This document shows positions 1-12,254 of a stretch of 64,000 bases of DNA, piece after piece. The notes under the pieces are model-generated. The model was given only the letters and a program-made list of their open reading frames with translations, ran no database searches and was not told where the DNA came from. Origin of the DNA: Phallus indusiatus (Eukaryota > Basidiomycota > Agaricomycetes > Phallales > Phallaceae). The stretch spans positions 1 to 64,000 of the forward strand of contig JAQFWX010000020.1 of NCBI GenBank assembly GCA_027605045.1, read 5' to 3'. The position numbers and the translations under genes were made by a program. The stretch's first letter is position 1; every line of letters begins with the position of its first letter.

Positions 1-412
1 GACTGACATCTATAAGATCCTGTCCAAAAATGGGTTTCAATAACCTAGATACTCGGAGGTGGAGCTCGACACTAATCACTTTAGCTAAAGCAGTCTTACC
101 AAAAAGAAGAAGAAAGAGTCTAACGGCGTATCTTATCTTACCGGAAGGCATGACCCTGAAAAATACGCTATCAGAAATATGCTTATTCCTAGATGGCAAC
201 TCTGTGGTTTCTAAATGATGCGAAATATGTATAGCATTCTTGCCGATCGTGAGCGTGATTCTGCTTCCTTATGATGCCTCTGCAAAATAGCCGGAGCACT
301 ATGGAGCCATGCACGGATCAAGCGCGACCCTACCTTATTGTATGTTCCAAAAAGGTTTTTGAGCGTATCGTACATCTTAATTTTTTTTCTACACGTTGCA
401 ACACTTAATACA

Positions 413-420
413 TATAAATA
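413..420 (+). promoter_or_regulatory. TATA box of the pheromone-like gene
   Basis: A TATAAATA octamer lies about 155 bases upstream of the ATG at 575 and is followed by a C/T-rich stretch typical of a fungal 5' leader. It is the only core-promoter-like element seen in the first 574 bases, which otherwise hold no recognisable gene. Confidence 0.5.
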
Positions 421-574
421 TAGGAAGAACAGAAGCATTCCAATCCTCAGCGCAGAAGCCTTCCTCGTCGAACACTCACTTTCCTCGCCAATCATCCTCC
501 AATTCATATTTCTACTTAACTGGTAGTGCACTATACAAACTCCGGACATCTAATATTCTTTCTCCGCTACCATA

Positions 575-808
575 ATGTTCGACAATTTTACCCGCGTCCT
601 CACCAACCTCAGCTTCACCATCCTTCCCTCGCCTTCCGGCAACAGCGAAGGAAACATCGCGAGCGTTTCCGACCTCGCCTCGCACAATCTTCCCGAATCC
701 CAGCCCAGCCCAGCCCCGTTTGTCCCATCCGGGGATATAGATCTTACAGTATGGGAAGTTGACAGTGATGCACCATCGACAACGAACGGCCCCTGTGTCA
801 TTTGCTGA
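575..808 (+). CDS. Putative lipopeptide mating-pheromone precursor (CaaX, CVIC end)
   Basis: Intronless 77-residue ORF that starts MFDNFTRVLTNLSF and ends NGPCVIC. The last four residues form a CaaX box (Cys, two aliphatic residues, Cys), the signal for farnesylation, removal of the last three residues and carboxymethylation. Basidiomycete B-mating-type pheromone precursors are short ORFs of this kind, often starting 'MD.FT' and ending CVIA, CVVA or similar. The acidic-rich segment before the tail (about residues 54-66, with Glu61 and Asp63) could hold the N-terminal processing site, but the usual Glu-Arg pair is not evident. A TATA box precedes it. No STE3-type receptor was found in the window; the 7TM genes here belong to another family. 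It may be a non-mating pheromone-like gene or another prenylated small protein. Confidence 0.6.
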   Translation: MFDNFTRVLTNLSFTILPSPSGNSEGNIASVSDLASHNLPESQPSPAPFVPSGDIDLTVWEVDSDAPSTTNGPCVIC

Positions 809-1505
809 AAAGGGAAGCGTGGGCCGGGTCACATCCTCGTACGCTTGTCGACCTAACGTCGTGTTTTAAGCAAAACTTTGATCAGCAGAATATTATCTCT
901 TCCACGATTCGTCTTCGATTTACAACGTGTTTCCCCCCTTTTTTTATTCCTTGTATTTAGTCTTGTAGTCTTGTACTTGAACTCAAATTTCCTCACAATC
1001 GTCTTTTGATTTTTTTTTGTTCATCGCATCTAGTCTTGTGAAACTCATATTATAATTAATTTATCATGTATAGTCGATACAATTTTTTCGGTGATAAAAA
1101 TTGGATTAAAAAGCAGAATATAAGTTGAAGAAAAGGGAACGACTGAGTAATATGCGCCACACTGTGTCATTGGGACGACGAGAGAAGAGGTAAATATAGG
1201 TCGGCCAAAATAATTGATTCCGAGACATGTTGGAATATTAGGAATCTCTTCCCTTTTCGCATTTAAAATGATCCACCTTTTGTGTTTCTACATCTTAGAG
1301 ATACTTTCTCCTGTCACCATCCCGCCGGGTCTGAGCATCGCTATTATTTCTTGTTCCGTCGACCACCGTATCGCTCTGTCATAACTCTAAAACTGTCGCG
1401 AGAGGAAATCTGTCCACCGCAATTAATAGTTGGGATGTTCCTTGTCCATTTGGAGAATAGGGCCAGTTGTTGTGAACAAATTCCAATCTTCAATTATATA
1501 ATATT
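809..1505. other. Intergenic, no gene seen
   Basis: A/T-rich sequence between the pheromone-like ORF and the 3' end of the first 7TM gene. The poly-T-rich part (about 930-1060) may be the 3' region of the pheromone-like transcript. Open frames here are short and unlike known proteins. Confidence 0.5.
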
Positions 1506-2965
1506 TTACTCTCCAGAGTCTGGTAGTATGGAACCGAAGAGCACTTCGCTTTCTATTCGATTTCCCGAGATAAAATAAGTGTCCGAGTTCCGAGCACACG
1601 AGACGGTCTTGAGGTTTCTTAAATTGAGTATGAGACGACTTCCTGTGAATATTGAGCGGGCACTTGTTAGAGTTCTAATGAAGCGTCATGTGATTGAAAT
1701 CTTACTGCTGTTCCCAGTAATAGAACCGCCGTTCTAAGTGAATCGACATCCCGTTAGTAACTTGGCAAATGTGTCAAATTTTGTACGACATACTGTATAA
1801 GTGCTATACCAGAAGGATTGGTTTGAAAAGCGGAAATGAGGAGACCACTGTAAGTGAGTGATGAATTTGGTTTAAACTCTTGAGGGGGAGTATGATATTC
1901 TTACAGAAAATAATGAGAAAGCACCAAAGCTCATCTCTCACAAGAACGTAGTAGAAGGTACATATACCGCTTGTCGCCCACGAGGCAATTGTCAATCTGA
2001 CGACCCTTTGGGAGACAAATGAATCAGATTTCAGTCTTAAACAGCGAAGAGAAGCGCACTACTTTATCGATACCAAGGTAACAAGACAAATTTGAAAGGC
2101 CAGTTCGAAAATCCTGAGATAAGCAGTCTCAGTACATATGTATGACGCATTGTAATACTCATGTGCCTGAGCACTCAAGTACTCACCAAGCGGCATGAAC
2201 AAGCTGAGGTAAGCCTACAGCAACACATTCCCCAAGTACCCCACGTATAAAAAAAGACATAGAATGGGTGACCGGTAATTTGAGCACGATCAAGAGTGTG
2301 AACACAAGCGATCCGAGGTTTAGTGATACCCAAAGGACAACCAAACCAATTAGCACTCTTCTGTCTCTCTCATAGAATGCAAACGCTGAAAGTAGCAATG
2401 ATAGTTAGAGTTGTTTAAATTGAAGAGATCCATCATAAAATATTACCCCGATAAACCAGTAAAACGTCCGTGGTGCATACTAGTACGACATTGGCTATAG
2501 TAGTATACCAAGTATAGAATCCACAAATTTGGTCTTCTGCCTTGAACCGGCTTTGTGTCACGACAACTGTCGTTCTTGTGTAATAATTGGTTCCAGAATT
2601 AGCCAGACGAGGAAGGACGGGCGTATAACATTGGTTGCTTACAATGATACACTCAAAGCCAGATACCGAACTATGAAAAATAGATAGTTCACCGCATTAC
2701 TTCGTACTCTAAAATATAACGTCAGGTCAATAAACAAGATTCTATATATCGAAAATCCACCGACTTCCAGACAAGCTCGATTTCTTGGTCATAAGTGAGT
2801 ACGATATCCCATATCTGAAGCGCACAAACTGAAGCTAAGAGTGAATCAGCCAACGAAGTCGTTAGTAATGAGATTCAAATAAACACAACCTTGAAACAGA
2901 GAGACGGGCAAAGAACCAGAAGCTTCAAGAAATAGATTGTGCGCGAGAGGCGAGATGACGGTCAT
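1506..2965 (-). CDS. DUF6533-type seven-transmembrane protein, copy 1 (two apparent one-base gaps)
   Basis: Multi-exon minus-strand gene. Exons run about 2965-2890, 2834-2765, 2708-2643, 2574-2447, 2385-2187, 2113-2063, 2005-1905 and then three short C-terminal exons. The protein has the DUF6533 order: an N-terminal 'IWDIVLTYDQEIELVWK' segment, a 'NYLFFIVRYLAL' helix, 'AFAFYERDRRVLIGL', a C-terminal 'RDELW.FL' helix and the closing 'GSRLILNLRNL' tail. These are integral membrane proteins of unknown function, expanded in Agaricomycetes. The reading phase breaks twice: at the end of exon 7 near 1907 (T run on the coding strand) and at the last acceptor near 1642, where the sister copies have one more G. 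It is either a pseudogene or carries two sequencing gaps; the rest of the protein is well conserved. Confidence 0.75.
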
Positions 2966-4861
2966 ATTCGTAGCTGGTGCCATCATCGACAAGCTTGGAC
3001 TAAAGGACTAAACGTACATCGAGGAAAATTTATACGAGCGCGATTTACTGGCTTAGCCATGGGGGACATGATATATATACCACATCATCTGTGCGTTCAG
3101 AGAGAGATGCATTACATATTATATTGCCTCGTAGCCAATGAAAACGGAGAAGGGGTGTTGAATAACCGAACCGGGGATTTAGGTTTAGTTGGGCTACCAA
3201 TGTCGTTTAAGCTCTATTTTGATTGATCTGTATGAAATGCTCTTCCTTTTGGCGCAAAGATTCAGCCTGACAGGCAAATGCGCAGCTTTTACCGATAAAG
3301 ATTAAGCCACTTACGAAATAAAGCAGATAATAAATAACACAGTAATTCTCCGCTGATGAAAAGGAATTCTAGGCCAGAATAATTGAAAATCAAGAAAATT
3401 TGAAGATGATAGAATACATGATTGGCCGACATTTGATCATATGGCGCCGTTGACCGTTGGGGGCGCCCTCAATGGGCTGACAGATGTTAGGGGGATACAA
3501 TATGTGAGTTTTCGGGTAAGGATTGTAAAACTTTTTGAGGACAAACTGGATTGGCCAAGATATGACACCGTACGCGTACAACGGTGACAAATTCGCGGTC
3601 GGCGGTACTTGTCCACAGGGCAAAGCAAATTCAATTTCAAGCTCCGCAGGTCTTTCTCTTGACCAGCGCCGCTTTACTCAGGGACAAAACAAAAGCGGGA
3701 TTGAGAGCTCTGTCGCTCGGAAAATTTCGCTGGAGAGCACGAAACGGGTTGTGTTATTATCTTTGGAGTTTATAGCACGGTAAAATTAAAGAAGCCATGC
3801 TGCTTTCCAAAGTGCGCGCGCCCTATTACCTTTATAGATTCGTTCACCCTTATGACTTTTCGGCTTCGGGATTGTGTAAAAAGGTGTGCGGCGTTAACAA
3901 AATCATCTAATCCGTTCAATCTCACTTTTATTATTGAAAGTTCCCCTTTTTGGTAATAAAATTTCACCAAGATCTTATTATCTATATTCAGAATTTTGAA
4001 GCCCATTATATGAATTCGAGTTTGTCCATTAGAACCGAACCGTCGAAACGCGTCGAAAACGTGTATACGCACAATGTAACAACTAGAAACCATGACGCGT
4101 ACTTACTCAATCACGCAATGTGGCAATATGCATATGCCTTAGAAGATGCGGCGGACGGAGCTCATCCCTGCATTCAATATGTACATATCACACGCATTTT
4201 GTTCGTGTCCATGGCTGGTCAATGATGGTAATACGGCTGGTCAGTGGCAGCACAGCATTTCATCTACGCAAGCGCTTTCCTTATCAAGGCAGACAAAGAT
4301 TTTTTCCCTTCCAAACGTGGTGAATTTTTGATATCAACGATTTCATATGGATTAAGATTAGTTAAGTGTTTGAAGTGCCAATTGATGCTTGCGATGAGCT
4401 TAAAGGGCACTTGAGGCCGATTTGGAAGCACTATCTGTATGGTCTTTTTTTTTCACAAAAGTGGTCTCAGAGAATAAGCCCCATGCGATTTGGGTTCTTA
4501 AGTTTCAAAAGTCGGGATCTCCTTTCCGCTTCTTTAGAACAAAAGCTCCAACTTCCGGGACTTCAGGCAACGTTCTTTATCAATATTGACACGAACCCCT
4601 CATCTTGGACATGAACAACATTGCTTGGTTCCTTCTCCCCTCCTGAGTGTAGATAATCGTGACCACCATGAGGTAAATGAACTCCAGACCTAAACTAGTG
4701 TATTAACCCTGCACTTTTAGTACTCACGCTCAGGCCTCCCCGTGGGCGACGCTCCTCTCCTCTAAAACATATAAAAGACTCCCTCCCCTTTTTCCCCGCT
4801 TTACACTCGCAATTATTCCAAACGCCTCGCACTATTCACATCTTTGCACTCTTACCACATT
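2966..4861. other. Long intergenic stretch, nothing recognised
   Basis: About 1.9 kb between the divergent 7TM copy 1 and the zinc-finger gene. It holds only short overlapping open frames on both strands with no motif or consistent splice pattern. It could contain eroded mobile-element sequence, but no terminal repeats were seen. Confidence 0.4.
4770..4777 (+). promoter_or_regulatory. TATA box of the zinc-finger gene
   Basis: TATAAAAG lies 92 bases upstream of the ATG at 4862, followed by a C/T-rich leader. This spacing suits a fungal core promoter. Confidence 0.55.
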
Positions 4862-6662
4862 ATGAGCTCAAGTTCCGACCTTTACCTCCCGCCACAATTC
4901 ATAGAAGAATTGGGTCTTCCGAGTTCCTTACCGTTCAGCGTAACCCACGTCGATTGGGCGGACAACGGGTAAGATTCACTATCATCTTCAGCACGGAGAA
5001 ATTTTGGCTAATAGAGTACCTTTAGAGATGATGCATATACCAATGCACCTCCGAGAGGGATATCTCCCAACCACGCTCTGAGTCAGGATCTGGGATATGG
5101 CCAGCCGTCAGACTCGGATCCCAGTGGCTTATCGATGGGTCCCTCTGGCGGGTATTTCCACATGCCCGGACATGTGCTCAATAAGCCTTGTGACACGTGG
5201 GCTCTCTTTATTGTCTATGAAAGTGTCGTCTAACAATCTTTTTTACTCTCTATAGTGTTGATTCCGGTTCGTACTCGCATCCGGTGTGTGTCGAACCAAC
5301 TCAGTACATTCATAATCCATACGTCGGACCCTTGGACTCGTAAATTTTTTATTTTTCTTCAATATTACGATAATTGATGAAATATTAGACGCTCCACGCA
5401 AGATCTCAACACGTCTCATGCCGAGTATGTAGATCCATACCGCACAGACTGGGAGTTGGGAATGTGAGACTTCATTTTACTTTTCGTGTCGAAGATACAT
5501 ACTAAACATACCACTTTCCAAAGGCATCTTTTCCAACTCCCGGACACCTTTACACACATATCACATTAACACAGGAACGCTGAGTAGCAACGTATCCCAT
5601 TACGACGTGAGGCAAGGTAACGAGGAGCTGGGTTATGAATTAGACCAACGAGGGTCGCACATACACCCTCTGCGCCACAACACCTTGGTACGAGGTACTG
5701 AAGCGGCTGCGCACAATATCCGGCAGTCTCGGCTCCCTTGTCCGAAAACAACCCATGTCACTGCCGGGACAGACACCATCGTACCCCCTGCACATAGTTT
5801 TCCTTATCCAACCACCTCTGCTTCTTACGATTCCGTGTTATCTTCTCCATACAACTTTTCGTATCGTTCTCAAACAATGCCTCATTCTCAGGACCCTGTA
5901 CCTTCTAGTTCTTCACTTCTCACTTCCGCGTCGGCTATCCCAACCCCCATGCGGGGTCCAGTACAGGCCCCGTCAAATGTCACTTTGCCCACCGCCTTTC
6001 ATTCATCGAACCTATCATCTTCCTTCTCCTCTCCACTATATCCGATTATGCCCATCCACAACGCCGCTTTCGTTACCGCACCGTCAAACCATTCTCTCCC
6101 TCCTGTGCATCAACCCCAGCAAAAATACCGGCCTATCCTTCCTGCCAAAAAGCGAGCTCGGACAGCCAAAAAGGCCCCACTTGTCATCGTGCCTGCAATC
6201 AAAAAATATCGCAGAATGGAACAAAATTTGCCCAGCAAGCATAAAAGAGCTCCGGTTCGGAGTCAGGAATGGCTAGACAGGTATTTCCCCAGCAGGGGTC
6301 CATGCACGTTATGCGGAGCAGAGTCTTCGGTTTGGCGAAACGACCGATCACTAGAGCATTTGGTTTCATCGCACATTATCCAGGATGTCAAGAACGTCGA
6401 GCATTTCGACGACGACGCTTTCAAAAATAGGTCTGCACCTCTCGTGGAAACCGAGGCTCAATTTGCTTTCGTACGTGAGCAGATTAAGCAGATAAAGTGC
6501 TCATTATGTACGGATGTCGAGACCTCTCTAGTGACCAGGAGAATCAACATGGAGCAGCACCTGAGGATGAAGCATAAAGAGCTTACAGGCACGGATGTAT
6601 GGAAAAACGAGCTGAGTCGTTTGAAAGCGCTGATACCAGAAAAAAGATTGGTACAGTTATAA
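4862..6662 (+). CDS. Putative two-finger zinc (C2H2-like) nuclear protein
   Basis: I read five exons: 4862-4969, about 5027-5151, 5256-5336, 5389-5467 and 5588-6662. All junctions are GT-AG and in phase. The N-terminal half is low-complexity, rich in Ser, Pro, Thr and His, as in activation regions. A basic patch follows (KKRARTAKK, about 180 codons before the stop), a likely nuclear localisation signal. The C-terminus has two Cys/His clusters: 'CTLCGAESSVW...H...H' and 'CSLCTDVETSL...H..RMKH', each starting C-x2-C. Their spacing is looser than in classical C2H2 fingers, so DNA binding is likely but unproven. The long last exon and lack of close motif matches suggest a lineage-specific regulator. 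The product is about 490 residues. I do not recognise a named orthologue. Confidence 0.65.
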
Positions 6663-7744
6663 CGATAGATTCCTGTATTATTTCCCTAGAAAATGACACT
6701 TAGTACTGAGTTCATATCGTAGTTGTTGTGTCTGAACCTCGTGAAAATTGTGGGCCTGATTGTGTGTAGAGCTAGCGAACAGCAAACAGGCTCCATCGAT
6801 GAGATGATGTTTTGTGACTTGTGACATGCGTGACACTAACGGGCGCTCCGAATCCATCTTGGCGAACATCCAAAATCTCACAAAATGACTCCTTTGCACA
6901 TTTCCCAATGCAGCTAGATCGGACTTTTTACCCAAACGACGGACAGAACGGAACGGGACAGATGTACCTTGCGACACGACTAAGTTTGTTTGAACAGCCT
7001 ACATACTCCGGAGGCTGGAGTTCCAGAATCTAGTCCGCCAGGTCCGTCACAATATACACAATTAGTTTGTGACTTATCTAACTCCTTGTGGGATTATTTC
7101 TCTTCAGTATTTATGTCAACGTTATGAGACTTTCTGAACAAGCCTTTGTAGCTTCTTAGTTATACACCGGGCGAATCATGATTAGATAGCCTCGTCAACC
7201 TGAAAACTCAAAAAGTGGACTTGACATCAGTACTGCATCACGATTTTGACATCAAGTTTCCGGAAAGCTTGTCGACCAGCACGCGTGTTAGTTGAGGTAC
7301 TTCGTATCTGAAACCTGGTGAACTGAGAACATCAAATGCATTTGGGGGAGCACCTATTCTACGGATAATTGGCCCAAATCCAACAATTATACGTTTGATA
7401 CCCGATATTTTGCGTACGGATAGTCTCCTTTTCCCAACATGAACGATCGTCTCGATTGCCTCGCCAGGCTGTATTCTAAAACATCACTTGCAAAGTCGGC
7501 TCAATCCTGTCATGGTCCACGCGCTCATAAGCGGTTACCAACAAAAGCTAGTCGATGGTGGCAGCATGCTCGCTGGCAAATGACCAGTAGTTGTTATGAA
7601 GGGCACTTTATCCGAGCGTACCTGAATCCCTTCTAGATTGCCGTTGGTTTCGCCTGCACAGTCTAACTGAGCCAAGGGCTTTTTGGTATACCTATATAAA
7701 CGAGCATGTTATCTTCGTATTTGCGGCTCTTCAAAGACCTGTCG
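6663..7744. other. Intergenic, no gene seen
   Basis: About 1.1 kb between two plus-strand genes. Short open frames appear on both strands, but none has a recognisable motif or a coherent exon pattern. The end near 7690-7744 presumably holds the promoter of the plus-strand 7TM gene. Confidence 0.4.
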
Positions 7745-9142
7745 ATGATACGTCTCGATAACTTTACTACAGTGCTACCGTCAGAAAGCTTTTTAGTTCT
7801 AGAAGCCCGAGATTCGTTCACTGTCTCATTGTTCCAAGGTTATTTCAAATTATTTCAAACTATTAACTCGTTGATATTTTCAAAATCAGCTGCTGTTTGT
7901 GCACTTTTTATATGGGACATCATGCTTACTTTCGGTCAAGAAATGGAGGCTATTTGGAAGTCCGTATTCGATTAAATTGTGTCTCAGGTGAAGAAACTCA
8001 AGACTCATACATGCTTGTTTTAGAACTCGAATCAGTATTGTCAACTATTTCTTCTTTATCATCCGATACCTAGCTTTGAGTGTATCGGTGTTAGTAGTAG
8101 TAGTTTCCATATGTCTTATGTATAAGCTGATGAGCCCTCATTCTTAGGATATCCATCGTCATTAGTCAATCTCGCTTCAAGACGGGAGATATCGTTTGCC
8201 GGCTATATACCTGGTATTGTTCGATAGGCGGTTTTATAGTGGTATGTAGCATGGATGCGCTACTTGCGTATCGTGGTATGTTTTCATGGTTATGTTTTGC
8301 AAATTTTATATTATAAATCAATCACTTCAATCAGCCTTTGCTTTTTACGGAAGAGACCGGAGAATTCTAGTTGGTTTAGGAATTCTCTGGATGTTGAAAA
8401 GCACAGCATCTGTGCTTTTCTCAATTTTGTTCACCCTCAAATCGCCAGTTGTTTTTTCCAAGGCTATATTTGTACGAGGAGTTCTTGGAAAATGTATCGC
8501 AGTACATTTCCCTCATTTTGTACATGACGCCTGGTAAGTCCTTGTCCAATACGTACGCCGATCTCTGAGTGAATATAAATTATCAACTAGGATATCCGAG
8601 ATGCTTTTTCAATCTTTCCTTCTATTTCTGATATCAGTGAGGTAATTCACGTTTCATCCATGCGTTTTTTGCTCTTGGCTATAATTCAGCAGGTCTATCG
8701 TGTTAACGATCGCTTCTTGGAAGATAATGGGCATGTCTACACTTTGTTATATTTTTATTAGAGATGGGTTGTGGGCTTTTGCTCTCATTAACGGTGAGAT
8801 TACCATTTACCTCTTGATATTGATTGAAGTCCTGAAGAAAATTCATAACTAATAGTAACCTTTATTGTTTTCGCTCTTCAAACGAAACCCGTTAGTCTAG
8901 CAATAATACAGTGTGTCACTAATCTTGTGATCTTATCTTCGACGGGGTATTGACTAGAATATTTTGTTTAGGACGGCCGTTGTCTTTGTGGGAATTGCGG
9001 TAGGATTTCATTTTCATCTGTTTTATCACGTCTAACGAGGTCGTCGAAATATGAGGGGGGTCGTCTAATACTTAATCTAAGAAGCTTTAAAGAGCCTTCG
9101 CGTCCTATAATAACACTTCAAACCTCCTCAAACGTACAGTAA
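7745..9142 (+). CDS. DUF6533-type seven-transmembrane protein, copy 2
   Basis: The only copy of this subfamily on the plus strand, with the same exon plan as the minus-strand copies and every junction in phase. Exon 1 (7745-7838) encodes a short polar N-terminus. Later exons give 'IWDIMLTFGQEMEAIWK', 'NYFFFIIRYLALSVS', 'AFAFYGRDRRILVGL', 'WISEMLFQSFLLFL', 'IRDGLWAFALIN' and the terminal 'GGRLILNLRSF'. The closing exons are tiny: the 28-base exon 'TAVVFVGIA' is spliced straight to 'GGRLILNL'. Predicted product: a multi-pass membrane protein of about 310 residues, function unknown. ATG 7745 is chosen because exon 1 of the other copies is of similar length; an in-frame ATG at 7706 is possible. 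Opposite orientation to its neighbours implies an inversion or an old independent duplication. Confidence 0.8.
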
Positions 9143-9660
9143 ATTTACGATATAATTTAATGATTATCTTTCGAATTAGAAGAGCCCTTTAATTACAGTG
9201 ACTTTTAAAGATGAATCAGGGAATCGGAGACTGGATATCGGAATCCTTACCGGAATCCCATTCCATGTGAATTTGAGTCTGTTCAAGGCGGTTTCTCCGA
9301 GCTGTCCTGCGGTCTGCGGCTCTGCGCCCCTGATCGGGCGATTTGTTAGCCGAGAGGGAAGGAATTTCCAACAAGATACACAGCTGCCTTAAGGTGACTG
9401 TAGCGAAGGACATTCTTTTGTCTGTTTTCCATCATGAGAAATGTCCAGCCGTGGCACCAAAACCTTGTATGAGCTGTCCCGCCTGTCAAAGTCGTGTGGT
9501 GTCCTGTGGACGCGGCAAACCTGATGACGTCTTTCTGTGACAGAATCAATGATCACCGCGGTTCCCACCCAGTGGCAAGTGGGCCCTGCCCCATGGGTAA
9601 TCGAAAGTCCAATTCTCATAATCCATTCATTGTTATCTTCATCCTCCATCTATTGTAACT
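9143..9660. other. Intergenic with the peroxiredoxin promoter
   Basis: No gene recognised. The last 150 bases before ATG 9661 should hold the promoter and leader of the peroxiredoxin gene; no clear TATA box is seen. Confidence 0.4.
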
Positions 9661-10500
9661 ATGACCTCCATCGTTTCATCCGCCACCGCCACAGCGGCGG
9701 CAGCAGCTCATGCGGCAGCCGCAGCTTTGTCGACTACCCTGCAGATCAAGGTATATAATAAGTCTGTTGCTCTTCTGGCTAAGAATTTGAGCTGAAAAAC
9801 ACACACACGCACGCTACACAACATTTCACACATCCTGTACTTTTGTTTAGCCTGGTTCATCTATTCCTGATGTTGCAGTCAAAGAGAACGATCCTGATCA
9901 GACATTTTCACTGGCCAACCTACCTGGAAAGAACATCATCGTACGTACCACCCGATGATTGTCACCGATCGGGATATCGCAGAATTGACAAAGGAGGATT
10001 TTGCATTGTAGCTTGGTGTTCCGGGTGCTTTCACTACACCCTGTTCTGCTCAGATACCCGAGTATATCAAGCTGTACTCGGAATTTGCCAGCAAAGGCAT
10101 CGCCGGGATCTATGTTATCGCCGTCAACGACGTTTTTGTCACCAAAGCATGGAAGGAGAAATTAGCGCCTAATGGAACTCGTACGTTACCTTGTACAGAA
10201 AGGATAGAATTTGCTTGACATCCATTTGTTATAGCTATTCATTTCATTGCCGATGATCAATGTACATTTTCAACACATGTCGGACTAGTGTTCGACGGGA
10301 CTGCCCTTTGGGAGCACCACGATCTAAGGTGAGAACATTTCCAGAATTCAAGGTTGGCGTTTCCTGACCGACGTGTGGATGACATTGTTCAGCGATATGC
10401 CTTAATCGTCGAAGACAGCAAAGTGAAAGAGGTTTTCATTGAGGCTGCTCCCACCGATATTATTCTCACGAAAGCTGAGACTGTTTTGAGTAAGATTTGA
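9661..10500 (+). CDS. Peroxiredoxin, Ahp1/PMP20/PRX5 type
   Basis: Exons at 9661-9750, 9851-9940, 10012-10180, 10235-10328 and 10393-10500. An alanine-rich start is followed by 'KPGSSIPDVAVKENDPDQTF', then the peroxidatic site 'GVPGAFTTPCSAQIPEYI' (the first Cys is the attacking residue), then 'YVIAVNDVFVTKAWKEKLAPNGT' and 'FIADDQ'. These identify an AhpC/TSA-fold thiol peroxidase that reduces H2O2 and alkyl hydroperoxides, probably in cytosol or peroxisome (no PTS1 ends the protein, which finishes LSKI). The exon 4/5 junction does not keep frame: '...HHDLR' and 'RYALIVED...' are both clearly conserved but one base short at 10327-10328 (GG). An alternative acceptor at about 10418 restores frame but drops eight conserved residues. 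I think a missing G is likelier than a dead gene. Confidence 0.85.
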
Positions 10501-11012
10501 AAATCACAGAATTATTAGGAGGGATTTCTGGAAGAAATGTAAAATGAAAAGAATACATATATTAGCAACAATGATATGATTTGACTGGTATATAGGATGA
10601 TTATGAACCGACTAGAGATTATAACGAAATCATCGGATTGCGTCATGCTGGAAAATCTTTAGAAGAAGTGAGGATCCCAGTTGTTTCAACCAGACTTCGA
10701 GGAAGTATGTATAAAAAAGATTGACAAGAAGGAAAAAGGCGGAAACAAAAATGCAGAAACGTCACACATGTCACAATAAGTTCGAAGTGATGGAAGCCCA
10801 GACCCGTTTGGACGCGGACCGCTTGTGCCAAACTCTTTTTTCGTGTTTTCGCCTTTCCGTCCACATATTTTTACATGTATATTCTCATTAGTGGGAGTAC
10901 TTTGAAAAAGGCCATAATTCTGTATATCAAATTAGATAATTGAGGTTCGCGGGATTCAGAATGGATGGAACTTTTATTGGTATGGTTTTTTATCCTGATC
11001 TTATAGGAAAAT
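10501..11012. other. Intergenic, no gene seen
   Basis: About 500 bases between two plus-strand genes. A 73-codon open frame on the minus strand is not supported by any motif or promoter context. Confidence 0.4.
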
Positions 11013-12044
11013 ATGGGCGATTCATCCTCAGAGTTTTTTTATTTATAGAACATCTAGTTGACGATGTGAATGATCTTCTCAAGCAGCTCTGTTTACCACT
11101 TGTCATTGAGACGCCATACGACCTGACTCCATCATTTCTCCTTGCAATCTTAGAATCCATTCTCCGAGACCGTCTTCCTATTCCGTCAGAAATTCGTACC
11201 TCAACCGCTCAAAAGTCAAAAATAGAGATGATGAAGATACTATTGGGAGTACTGGAAGATGATATTTTGGAAAAGGACATCGGGTTATCAGAGATTGATC
11301 CGAAGAGGCTAGCTGCTGGAGAGTTGGATGAACTTATCTTTGTAGGACAGGTCTTGTGCCAATTGGGTTATGAAAAGCTTACGCTTCCAAGACCTTCCGA
11401 TAACGAAGATAGGAACAAAGCTGAAGAAGAAGCTCGAGCAGCCATTCGACCCTTGTCACGAGCGAACACTAGTTCTAACACGGTTGACTCAAGCTACGAA
11501 GAGTCAGAAACAGCCCCTACTTCTATCTCCAACGGTTCGGTTACGCCAACCGCACATCAACCATCGCCATCGCCACCTTCAACGCCCAAATGCACCCACC
11601 AGCTCGAGTTTCCCGAGTTTTTCTTCAATGGGGGTATACGCGATGACTCAGGTGAGAACAAGAAAGAGGTAACTCAAAGCTTGTTCAGTTATTCCTTAGA
11701 AAGTCACAGTATCCCTGGGGCAACTCAATCTGGTGCTGGCGTTCGACATGAAGGACTATTGAAAAGAGTCTCTGAGTTGGAAGAAATACGGGAATTTGAA
11801 TCCAGACAAAGGCGTTTTTCAAAAGTATGTTTCACATTCTATTCAGCTAGCTTCAATGATGCCGACATTTCGCAATTAGCCTTTTTCACCACCATCACCT
11901 CCTAAACCTCCCAAAATTCACAACTCAAACAAATACCTGTATCCTACCCAATACACTTTAGCCCTACTTCGAGAACGGGCAGAGCTCCTCGAAGAACTGG
12001 CGCGTCTCAAATTAATCAGGGCTTCCAGATCTATTCATTCTTAA
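11013..12044 (+). CDS. CEP95-like (DUF5745) protein, putative
   Basis: Two coding exons, 11013-11824 and 11880-12044, with an in-phase GT-AG intron. The N-terminal 150 residues ('VDDVNDLLKQLCLPLVIETPYDLTPSFLLAILESIL...') resemble the helical, calponin-homology-like DUF5745 domain found at the start of CEP95 proteins. A Ser/Pro-rich linker follows, then a short charged helix (LLRERAELLEELARLKL) that could be a coiled coil. In animals CEP95 is a centrosome/spindle protein; in fungi the role is unknown. Start choice is uncertain. ATG 11013 gives MGDSSSE but is one base out of frame with the domain across a T7 run at about 11034-11040. An upstream in-frame ATG at 10961 gives an unlikely hydrophobic leader. 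A missing T in the run would explain this. Confidence 0.55.
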
Positions 12045-12226
12045 TTTTTTGTTTTTGTTATCTCCCGCTGTCGCTTTGTTATACTGTTGTTCACTTGTTG
12101 TTGTTGTTATTATTATTGTATAATGTAATCTTCTTGTTTTGCCGTGTTTTTCTGTTTCTTAGTCACGTTTTCATCGATGTATGGAAGTACTAGTATTCCA
12201 ATGAAAACATGTAGTTAATAGTACGG

Positions 12227-12254
12227 AATTCAAATTCAAATTCAAATTCAATTT
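12227..12254. repeat. Short AAATTC tandem repeat
   Basis: Four near-perfect AAATTC units overlap the 3' end of the BolA gene. Such a run is a simple-sequence repeat with no evident role. Confidence 0.7.

Noticed and set aside
211..549. 112-codon minus-strand ORF overlapping the pheromone-like promoter
   Set aside because: No motif, overlaps the TATA box and leader of the better-supported plus-strand gene.
5755..6276. 173-codon plus-strand frame inside the zinc-finger gene
   Set aside because: Out-of-frame shadow of the Ser/Pro-rich last exon, which is continuous and ends in Cys/His clusters.
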